The notes under the pieces are model-generated. The model was not told where the DNA came from. It saw nothing but the letters and a program-made list of their open reading frames with translations, and made no database searches. 64,000 nucleotides of DNA from Ruminococcus sp. YRD2003. Its GTDB lineage: Bacteria > Bacillota > Clostridia > Oscillospirales > Ruminococcaceae. The position numbers were made by a program, and so were the translations under genes. Within the stretch, counting starts at the first letter, position 1. Every line of letters begins with the position of its first letter. The stretch is taken from positions 108,376 through 172,375 of the forward strand of contig FNZT01000012.1 of assembly GCA_900109435.1 (NCBI GenBank). Direction: 5' to 3'. Below are positions 32,701 through 38,709 of the stretch, one piece after another.

Positions 32701-33608
32701 TTTACTACGATCCCGATACAGATACAGCTATCATGGCATACGGCGGCGGTGTTCCGTCAGGACAGGCTGCTCAGACAAAGCAGGGACGTATCGTTCAGCT
32801 TGGCGATGACATGATCTCTATCAAGGGTACACCTTTCGATCCCGGCACACCTTACCTCTTTGAGGACTCGAGTATGCTCAAGATCGGTGACACATGGTAT
32901 TATTCATTCTGCCACAACTGGAGCGTTCCCGGCGGCGCAAGCGTGAACGGCAATTCGTTCGGCAGCGCTGATATCGGTTACATGACTTCAAAGAACCCGC
33001 TCGGCGGCTACCAGTATCAGGGCGTTGTATTCAAGAACACAGGTACACAGAGACTTGACAACGGCGGCAACAACCACCACTCTGTAATTGAATTCAAGGG
33101 CAGCTACTATGTTCTTTATCACTCACGCAGACTTGAGATGAATATGGGCGTTAACGGCGGCAAGGGTCTTAACTACAGATCTCCTTGTATCGACAAGGCA
33201 ACTCTCAACAACGGCAAGATCACGTGCAACGGTTCACAGAACGGCGTAGCACAGCTCGAGAACCTCAATGCTTATGAGAAGGTTCAGGCAGAGACAATGT
33301 CCAACCAGACCAAGAACATCTCCATCACAGGCATCGGCGACACAAAGGTCAAGGCCAAGAAGGGCGATTGGATCAAGGTCAGCGGCGTTGATCTCAGCAA
33401 GGGCGTTTCCTCTATCACAGTAAAGGGAAGCGGCAATGCAGTAGTTAAGTTCTGCGTAGGCTCTACTACAGGCACTTGCATCGGCTACGGCGAGCTCAAC
33501 GGCAGCGAGAACACTCTCGCCGCAACAGAGAACGACGTATCAGGCGTTAAGGATATCTACATGATATTCAGCGGTGACTGCGAGTTCGATTACTGGCAGT
33601 TCGCATAA
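29763..33608 (+). CDS. Modular secreted xylanase: CBM22-like, GH10, CBM22-like, dockerin, GH43, CBM6-like
   Basis: 1281 residues from the ATG at 29763 (GAGGAG 9 nt before); an ATG at 29754 abuts the GAGGAG and is less likely. A signal peptide ends near TQA-AEV. A CBM22-like module (about 38-180) comes first. GH10 (about 195-545) shows HTLVWHSQSPEWF, the acid/base Glu330 in CNEVIND and the nucleophile Glu452 in VTELDIS. A second CBM22-like module (about 570-715) is followed by an internal dockerin at about 735-800 (DTDFDGKISAFDLI and DVDQSGEVEMNDLV). GH43 (about 810-1150) includes DPGWLVYDGRLYVY, and a CBM6-like end follows. It would cut xylan backbones and remove arabinose or xylose from the ends, bound to a cellulosome through the dockerin. 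A dockerin between two catalytic domains is less usual than a terminal one. Confidence 0.93.
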   Translation: MNRKKLYAALTAAATFATTFASMPQFMTATQAAEVTYDSFDISYDGWHGTDPANDILPAEGAGIGGTRAMAVTNRKDASEGAQSMKGLYLLGGVKYNYSVNVYSETDETFHLSLLYYDGKTEKPTTVELATKKVKAGEWTELSGSYKAPAGAYDDTLTITTNSTNDFMFDDFKITTKKSTAEALAAPEGKGLKDEFGAYFRVGNIFNSGTIRNDAIKGIILKDHNAIECENETKPDATLVQNGSTDTNIKVSLNSCAAICDFAQKNGIGFRGHTLVWHSQSPEWFFKSNGNWCSKSQMDQRMESYIKNMFNAFATQYPNLDLFAYDVCNEVINDGTANQGGVRQAGTGGGQSKWVSVYGDNSFVEKAFTYARKYAPKNCKLYYNDYNEFAGDKKNCIKNTILKPLAQKGVLDGMGMQSHISAAASNAWGDTNSYLAAMDDYLSLGIDVQVTELDISTEGGKFTLDQQATKYKAIFQHAVDWNKNHPNGPNVTLVQVWGPTDNNSWVGTDKATGRSNAPLLYTGDYKAKQCYTAIQSIIPDSQWTTGIPYTGPGGGSYTPPEPPKADERGYWFEHTFEDGTNSWSGRGGASVEKASGGYDSSNALYVTGRTASWNGASLALDSQAFKAGEAYSFSVNAMSKTGDTTGFKFSLQYTDASGETKYDEIASGVAPAGEWIQLANTSYTLPSGGSSFQIYVETNDDSTNDFYVDYAVGAVKGTKIPGAGQPAVIVKTKLLGDTDFDGKISAFDLIGERKAVLGTLTDSAAKKNADVDQSGEVEMNDLVLLQEFVLGKIKEFPNNKPAVPTLDPSQYEAKFSGVTLAESWKKEGQNNPLYTQRFGADPGWLVYDGRLYVYTTADQFEYKNGQLVENAYSSGYINCLSSADLVNWTDHGQIPVAKTRVSGTPIAKWANNAWAPDAAWKKINGQDKFFLYFANNGSGIGVISADDPTFTKNVKDPLGHELISRNTPNSNVVWLFDPGVYYDPDTDTAIMAYGGGVPSGQAAQTKQGRIVQLGDDMISIKGTPFDPGTPYLFEDSSMLKIGDTWYYSFCHNWSVPGGASVNGNSFGSADIGYMTSKNPLGGYQYQGVVFKNTGTQRLDNGGNNHHSVIEFKGSYYVLYHSRRLEMNMGVNGGKGLNYRSPCIDKATLNNGKITCNGSQNGVAQLENLNAYEKVQAETMSNQTKNISITGIGDTKVKAKKGDWIKVSGVDLSKGVSSITVKGSGNAVVKFCVGSTTGTCIGYGELNGSENTLAATENDVSGVKDIYMIFSGDCEFDYWQFA

Positions 33609-33649
33609 GAAAAAGACAAGGGGCGCAGCTCCGAAAACCTCAATTATGA

Positions 33650-33688
33650 CCCGCTGCCGTTGACTGCACTACAGCGGCAGCGGGTTTA
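33650..33688 (+). terminator. Terminator of the xylanase gene
   Basis: CCCGCTGCCG (33650-33659) pairs exactly with CGGCAGCGGG (33675-33684), followed by TTTATAATAATT. Confidence 0.8.
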
Positions 33689-33840
33689 TAATAATTCCGA
33701 ACTTTATTATGTAAGGGTAGGGACAAATCAGAATTCAGCCGTGTTTTTTGGGTACACGGCTGTTTTCCTTTGTCAGGACAAAGCACGTAACGAGGGCAAA
33801 AAGTCGTGTAAATACAAATTTTGGAAATGCTTTCAAAATA

Positions 33841-33893
33841 TCCACCTAATCTACATTTTATGAGTTGTAATTATTACCCATAAGTGATATTAT
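33841..33893 (+). promoter_or_regulatory. Promoter of the RNA at 33900, with motif TCCACCTAATCT
   Basis: TTGTAA (33865-33870), 17 nt, TATTAT (33888-33893); TCCACCTAATCT at 33841-33852. Geometry is identical to the xylanase promoter (motif, 35 nt, -10). Confidence 0.65.
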
Positions 33894-33899
33894 ATTAAC

Positions 33900-34018
33900 A
33901 GAACAGGATGCGGCTTGCAGGCCGTGGGAAGTCCCGTGGGTTCGGCAGCGGGCAGTAAACAACGAAATCTTCTTAATCATCCCTCATTATGCGGCTTCAC
34001 ACTGTGGCGCCGCATTTT
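33900..34018 (+). ncRNA. Candidate small RNA with own promoter and terminator
   Basis: About 120 nt between the promoter at 33841-33893 and a terminator: ATGCGGC (33989-33995), GCCGCAT (34009-34015), TTTT. The 5' part 33905-33955 is G/C-rich with possible stems GCCG/CGGC, GGGA/TCCC and CCCG/CGGG. ATGCGGCTT occurs both at 33908-33916 and in the terminator arm (33989-33997), so the terminator's 3' arm could pair with either. Another hairpin, TCCGCTG/CAGCGGA, is at 34023-34047. No coding frame fits. It may be a free sRNA or a leader for the aldolase gene, although that gene has its own promoter at 34108. Confidence 0.55.
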
Positions 34019-34107
34019 GCTGTCCGCTGAAAAAATGCCTCAGCGGAGGGGAGCAGCGTGTACGTACAAGACTCTTTAGTTTAAAGAAAAAAATATCTCA
34101 GAAACGT

Positions 34108-34136
34108 TTGACAAAAGGGAACGAGTGTGCTATACT
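34108..34136 (+). promoter_or_regulatory. Promoter of the aldolase-like gene
   Basis: TTGACA (34108-34113), 17 nt, TATACT (34131-34136) with GTGTGC before the -10. Confidence 0.75.
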
Positions 34137-34212
34137 ATAAAAAGACAAAAACAGTTTAATGCATAAAAGCTTAAAAGCGTAAAAGTATAAAGTGCGAAAG
34201 GGTTTGAATAAA

Positions 34213-35187
34213 ATGAAAGAAGTATCAAAGCTTATGGATTACAGACCTGATATCAAGGTCATTGACGCTACGCTCCGCGACGGCGGACTCGTGAACGAGT
34301 TCCGATTCAGCGACGATTTCGTAAAGGCACTGTATAACGCCAACCTCCGCGCAGGAGTTGACTATATGGAGTTCGGCTACAAGGGCGACAGGGAGATGTT
34401 TGACGAGAGCAAGTTCGGCCCCTGCAAGTTCTGTGATGACGAGTACATCCGCTCGATAGTCGGCGAGAACAACACCGACCTCAAGATCGCGGTAATGGCT
34501 GACGTCGGACGCTGCAACTACAAGAACGATATCCACGACCGCAGTGAGAGCCCTATCGACCTTATTCGGGTAGCAACTTACCTCCACCAGATACCCACGG
34601 CTGTGGATATGATAGAGGACGCAAAGAGCAAGGGCTACGAGGTAAGCTGCAATATCATGGCTATCTCGAACGCACAGGAGACCGATGTAAAGGTAGCGCT
34701 CGATATCCTCGGAAAATCGCCTGTTGACACCTTCTACATCGTCGACAGTTTCGGAGCGCTCTACCCCGAGCAGATAGCGCGCGTTGCCACACTCTACGGC
34801 GAGGTTGCCGAGAAGTACGGCAAGAAGCTCGGTATGCACGCCCACAACAACCAGCAGCTCGCATTCGCGAACACGATCGAAGCAGTCGGCGACGGCGTAG
34901 ACTGGCTCGACGCGACATACGCAGGCATGGGCAGAGGCGCAGGAAACTGTGCAATGGAGCTCCTTCTGGGCTTCCTGAAGAATCCCAAGTACAACGTATA
35001 CCCTGTTATCCAGTTCATTGAGAAGTATATGCCTGCTATCCGAGAGGCAGGAGCAGTATGGGGCTATGATTTCCAGTACCTTATGACAGGACTTCTGAAT
35101 CAGCATCCGAGAACGGCGATAGAGTTCACGAAGCAGGGCAGAACAGATTACTCCGAATTCTACAAGGAGATACTCGCTCAGGAATAA
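34213..35187 (+). CDS. HMGL-like / DRE-TIM metallolyase aldolase-family protein
   Basis: 324 residues from the ATG at 34213 (AAAGGG upstream); a GTG at 34192 is in frame but lacks a site. IDATLRDGG at about residue 17 is the DRE-TIM signature that binds the metal and enolate. HAHNNQQLAFANT supplies the two metal His residues, and YAGMGRGAGNCAMELLL follows, as in 4-hydroxy-2-oxovalerate aldolase and isopropylmalate/HMG lyase relatives. The substrate is not evident from the neighbours, which are polysaccharide enzymes. Single-gene transcript. Confidence 0.82.
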   Translation: MKEVSKLMDYRPDIKVIDATLRDGGLVNEFRFSDDFVKALYNANLRAGVDYMEFGYKGDREMFDESKFGPCKFCDDEYIRSIVGENNTDLKIAVMADVGRCNYKNDIHDRSESPIDLIRVATYLHQIPTAVDMIEDAKSKGYEVSCNIMAISNAQETDVKVALDILGKSPVDTFYIVDSFGALYPEQIARVATLYGEVAEKYGKKLGMHAHNNQQLAFANTIEAVGDGVDWLDATYAGMGRGAGNCAMELLLGFLKNPKYNVYPVIQFIEKYMPAIREAGAVWGYDFQYLMTGLLNQHPRTAIEFTKQGRTDYSEFYKEILAQE

Positions 35188-35202
35188 TTGCGAAAAATAT
35201 GA

Positions 35203-35248
35203 AAAGGCGTACCGATCGGGATATACCCTGTCGGTACGCCTTTGTTTT
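35203..35248. terminator. Bidirectional terminator between aldolase and GH43 genes
   Basis: AAAGGCGTACCGA (35203-35215) pairs with TCGGTACGCCTTT (35231-35243), then TGTTTT. It serves the converging genes on both sides. Confidence 0.8.
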
Positions 35249-38006
35249 ATGCTCTGTCAACGAGCCATTGTCTCATCTGAATGAGGTCGAAGGTATCGAG
35301 CCTGCCGTCCTCATTGAAGTCACCTGCTTTCCAGTCAGGAAGCTCCTTTTCAGCTCCGAGGATGAATTTTTGGAGCAGAACGAGGTCGGCAACATTCATT
35401 GCGCCGTCACGGTTGATATCCCCGTCAAGCCTTACGGGCTCGGGGATAACGGGTTCGAGCACGAATTTCTGGTTGTCTCCGCCGACATATTCCCACTGCT
35501 GTATCGGCTTTTCCGATGAAGTATCCGAAACCGAAAGAGCAGAGCTGTAGTCGGTCGAGGGAGTCAGTATCGAATAGGTACCGTCTTTGTTGCAGACGAG
35601 CTTCATTTTGCCTTTTCCTGCCGAGCTCATTCTCATATAGGAGACTCCCGCACCGTTTTCGGAGCTGTCGTTCTCAACGCCGACGTAGATCGGATTGATC
35701 GGCACCGCCCCGCCCATGTCCATACCGATATAGAAGCTGTCATTGCCTCCGCTGATGAGCCATTCAAACGGAACATAGTCCATTTTCAGCTCATATTCCT
35801 TGCCAATGCTCACGTACATTCCTGTCGCGGGATTCCTCAGCGCATAGTGGATACCGGAAGTGACCTCGGGATAAACGGGAGTTATCTTCCAGAGCTGGCA
35901 CTCATATTCGTGATAGGCATATTGGTTGACGTTTCCGCCGTTGTCCTTCGACCACTCGAACACATCAAGTGCTCCCTTTCCGTCCGAGCATTTAGAGACT
36001 ATGCCATAATAAGAGCCGCTTTTTACTATCTTAAAGAGCTGATTGTCAGCGCCCGTATAGGTCTGGAGTTCGACATTCGTGCCGTCCGCGGCGGTATCGG
36101 AGGCGACTGCAATGCACTTGCTCTCGTCGCCCATTGAAACTATCCTGCACCATTCATCGTCGACCGAGACTATCCTCCACTGCTGAGCCCACAGCTTGTT
36201 CACATCCCACTGCTGGATATTGGTCCCTGCATCGAGTGCGCCATTGGGGAGGTCTATCGCGAGACCGCTGTTCACGTTGGTGATGTAGTAGGGAACGCCG
36301 CTCAGAAGCTCCGTCCCGCTGAGTGTGGACTTGGCGCTCGGCTCGCCGAGGGTGTCCTCCGCGATTACGAGCTGCGACTTGTGGTCGGTATAGTCGGGGA
36401 TGCCCGCACGGGGGCTGCCCGTGAATTCCTTGGTCTGTGCGCCCCATATCGTCTGATTGTTCGGGCCGACAGCCGTGAACGTCATGACCTTCTTTCCCGC
36501 CTCGTTTGTGGAGGCGAAGAAATGTCCGTTATAGCTCACGCCGCCGATGCTGATAACTGCGTCGGAGGTGCCGCTGTCCTGCTGCCAGCTGCCTGTTACA
36601 GCACCCGATATCGAGCCGTCGGAGTTGAGCGATATCTTCTGATAGTTGATTATCTTGCCGTCGGTCGAATTGCCGTGGTTGATGTATTCGTACTCGCCGA
36701 CGATGTCAGCCTCGCTGTAGCCGCCGTCGGACTTCTCGTCGCCGCTGTACTCAAACGGCGCGACCACGGGCCAGCCGTCCGCATTGAAGAACATCTGATG
36801 AACGCGCACTTCATGGAACTCCCCGCCGTCATCAAAGCGGGCATGGTATATGAGGTACCACTTGCCGTCGTCGTCGCGGAGGACGGAGTTGTGACCGCAC
36901 GCCATATACGCCTTGTTGAGCGAGCTGAACTTGTAGTTGCCCATGACCTTTAGTCCCACGCTGTCGAGGTTGGGATTCGTCGGCAGAACGGCATTTCTGC
37001 CTGCGGGGTCAGTGAACGGACCGAGAGGGCTCTTCGAGCGGAAAACTCGCATATTATAGCCGCCTGTAGAGGTCAGACCGCCGTAGGTCACCCACAGGTA
37101 GTAGTAGCCCGTATCGGCGTTGTACTCGATGAACGGGCCCTCGCCCGACTTTCCGTAGCCGCCCGATATCTTTGTGCCGAAGTAGCTGTCGACCATGCGT
37201 CCGTCGGAGGTAGTGCCGCTCTTCGGATGTATGAGATAGCCTGTTTTGGGGTCTACCTCAAGCGTGAATATACCTCCCGACCACGAGCCGTAGCACATAT
37301 ACATCTTCCCGTCGGTGTCGGTGTAGATAGTCGGGTCAATGGCGTTCGGGAAGAGCTGGTTGTTGAAATTATCCTTGTTGAACCAGCTGTTGTTGAAGGT
37401 CACCTGTCCCTGCGCGATGAGCTCATCAATGTTGGTGGAGGTGTACTTGCGGTTCACGCGCTTGGTATCGCTGGTTGCGTAGCTGTCGTTGTTCGTGAAG
37501 CCCGAGTATATCAGCGTATCCGCGAAGGTATACGGACCCTCGATGTTTTTCGATGTAGCAAATGCGATGACTGAGCGCATATACGTTGACGAGGTGCAGA
37601 AGTACATCAGGTAAGCGCCCCTGCTTCCGTCGGAGTTGACATATTCGGCGTCCCAGAAGACATCTGGCGCCCATACCGCAAAGCCGCCCTTACAGTCTTC
37701 AAGGTCCTCGCCTGCCCAGTCGAAGGCTTTTTTGAGGTTCTGCGAGAGGTTGCCGAACTCGACGTTGTTCGTCCTCGCATAGCCGTTCGCAAACGAGCGC
37801 CAGTTCTGAAGGTCAGACGATTTTGCGGCTTCTATATGCGAGCCGAAAACGTAGTATGTATTTCCGTTCTTGATAATGGACGGGTCATGAACCGATACCC
37901 TTGTTCCTGCCGCGTCTGCTCTGTGCAGCGCAGCTCCGACGGGAGCCGACGCACCGTACACGAGCGCTCCCGCAAGCACAAGAGAAAGAAGTTTTTTCAG
38001 TCTCAT
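35247..38006 (-). CDS. Secreted GH43 arabinanase-like enzyme with CBM13-like modules and C-terminal dockerin
   Basis: 919 residues from the ATG at 38006 (AAAGGAG before). A signal peptide (LLSLVLAGALVYGASAP) is followed by a GH43 five-bladed propeller (about 37-395), with HDPSIIKNGNTYYVFGSH carrying the catalytic base Asp41, AIDPTIYTDTDGKMYM the second Asp, and SGEGPFIEYN the acid Glu region. This pattern is closest to endo-arabinanases. Next is the GH43-associated C-terminal beta domain (about 405-520), then ricin-type CBM13-like repeats with QQWDVNKLWAQQWRIV, and a further CBM-like stretch. The dockerin (about 855-917) has DINRDGAMNVADLVLLQ and DFNEDGRLDTFDLIQMRQ. It would break down arabinan or arabinoxylan side chains as part of a cellulosome. 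Confidence 0.92.
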   Translation of the reverse strand: MRLKKLLSLVLAGALVYGASAPVGAALHRADAAGTRVSVHDPSIIKNGNTYYVFGSHIEAAKSSDLQNWRSFANGYARTNNVEFGNLSQNLKKAFDWAGEDLEDCKGGFAVWAPDVFWDAEYVNSDGSRGAYLMYFCTSSTYMRSVIAFATSKNIEGPYTFADTLIYSGFTNNDSYATSDTKRVNRKYTSTNIDELIAQGQVTFNNSWFNKDNFNNQLFPNAIDPTIYTDTDGKMYMCYGSWSGGIFTLEVDPKTGYLIHPKSGTTSDGRMVDSYFGTKISGGYGKSGEGPFIEYNADTGYYYLWVTYGGLTSTGGYNMRVFRSKSPLGPFTDPAGRNAVLPTNPNLDSVGLKVMGNYKFSSLNKAYMACGHNSVLRDDDGKWYLIYHARFDDGGEFHEVRVHQMFFNADGWPVVAPFEYSGDEKSDGGYSEADIVGEYEYINHGNSTDGKIINYQKISLNSDGSISGAVTGSWQQDSGTSDAVISIGGVSYNGHFFASTNEAGKKVMTFTAVGPNNQTIWGAQTKEFTGSPRAGIPDYTDHKSQLVIAEDTLGEPSAKSTLSGTELLSGVPYYITNVNSGLAIDLPNGALDAGTNIQQWDVNKLWAQQWRIVSVDDEWCRIVSMGDESKCIAVASDTAADGTNVELQTYTGADNQLFKIVKSGSYYGIVSKCSDGKGALDVFEWSKDNGGNVNQYAYHEYECQLWKITPVYPEVTSGIHYALRNPATGMYVSIGKEYELKMDYVPFEWLISGGNDSFYIGMDMGGAVPINPIYVGVENDSSENGAGVSYMRMSSAGKGKMKLVCNKDGTYSILTPSTDYSSALSVSDTSSEKPIQQWEYVGGDNQKFVLEPVIPEPVRLDGDINRDGAMNVADLVLLQKFILGAEKELPDWKAGDFNEDGRLDTFDLIQMRQWLVDRA

Positions 38007-38061
38007 AGTTTCTCCTTTCTGCCCGATGTGTCTCCGCACGCTTTCGGGCAGCTTTTTTCTG

Positions 38062-38105
38062 ATTATACCATTTTTTCACACACATTTCAATGACATTTCA
38101 TGTCA
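38062..38105 (-). promoter_or_regulatory. GH43 promoter with adjacent palindrome TGACAT-TTC-ATGTCA
   Basis: Minus-strand TTGAAA (38090-38085), 17 nt, TATAAT (38067-38062). The perfect 15-bp palindrome at 38091-38105 touches the -35 element, a good activator or repressor site. Confidence 0.7.
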
Positions 38106-38173
38106 AAAAGGTGCATTATTTTGCGCTTTCTGCCCTTATACATCAAATAATCACGTAAAATTTCATATTTGTA

Positions 38174-38202
38174 TTGAAATTTACATTTTCATATGGTATA
38201 AT
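38174..38202 (+). promoter_or_regulatory. Promoter of the zinc-ribbon membrane protein gene
   Basis: TTGAAA (38174-38179), 17 nt, TATAAT (38197-38202). Confidence 0.7.
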
Positions 38203-38255
38203 GTTATCATATTCGGCAATGTTCGGCATTGCTTTATACTTAGGAGGTTTATATC

Positions 38256-38627
38256 ATGGCTGTTTGCAACAATTGCAGGACTGAATTCACAGGCAAATTC
38301 TGCCCCACCTGCGGAACTGCGGCACAGGTCGGACCCGCTCCCGTACGTGTAGCTCCCCAGATGGCACCGCCCGTATATACGAACGTTTCGGTAGCTCCTC
38401 CCGTGTCTTCCACAAGCGTGCTGGGCTGGATAGGCTGGATGTTCCTCATCGGCTGTCTTCCCGTTCTCGGGCTCGTTATAATGGCGCTCGCAGCGAACGA
38501 CGAATCAGCTAAGAACTTCGCAAAGGCTAACCTGCTGCTGATGCTTATCGTGCTCATCATTTCGCTTATTGCAGTGGGAGCTATGCTCCTGCTTGGCATC
38601 GGACTTGGTGCTGCTTCATCAAATTGA
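38256..38627 (+). CDS. Small zinc-ribbon membrane protein
   Basis: 123 residues. The N-terminal zinc ribbon is CNNCRTEFTGKFCPTCG, then a Pro/Val-rich linker, then two hydrophobic segments (LGWIGWMFLIGCLPVLGLVI and LLLMLIVLIISLIAVGAMLL). The conserved NDESAKNFAKANL between them is usual for this family of small clostridial proteins. TAGGAGG is just upstream of the ATG. Single-gene transcript. Function unknown. Confidence 0.8.
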   Translation: MAVCNNCRTEFTGKFCPTCGTAAQVGPAPVRVAPQMAPPVYTNVSVAPPVSSTSVLGWIGWMFLIGCLPVLGLVIMALAANDESAKNFAKANLLLMLIVLIISLIAVGAMLLLGIGLGAASSN

Positions 38628-38642
38628 CGCATACATAACGGC

Positions 38643-38679
38643 AAAGGACCGATAAGACTTGTTCTTATCGGTCCTTTTT
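38643..38679. terminator. Bidirectional terminator
   Basis: AAAGGACCGATAAGA (38643-38657) pairs exactly with TCTTATCGGTCCTTT (38663-38677), then TT. It lies between the zinc-ribbon gene and the converging P-type ATPase gene. Confidence 0.9.
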
Positions 38680-38709
38680 GTGTTGGTATGCGGAAATATC
38701 ACACGCAGC

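Noticed and set aside
33905-33960. RNA considered as a cobalamin riboswitch or SRP RNA
   Set aside because: The GCCACTG box of cobalamin riboswitches and the GGAAGG...AGCAG loop of SRP RNA are absent.
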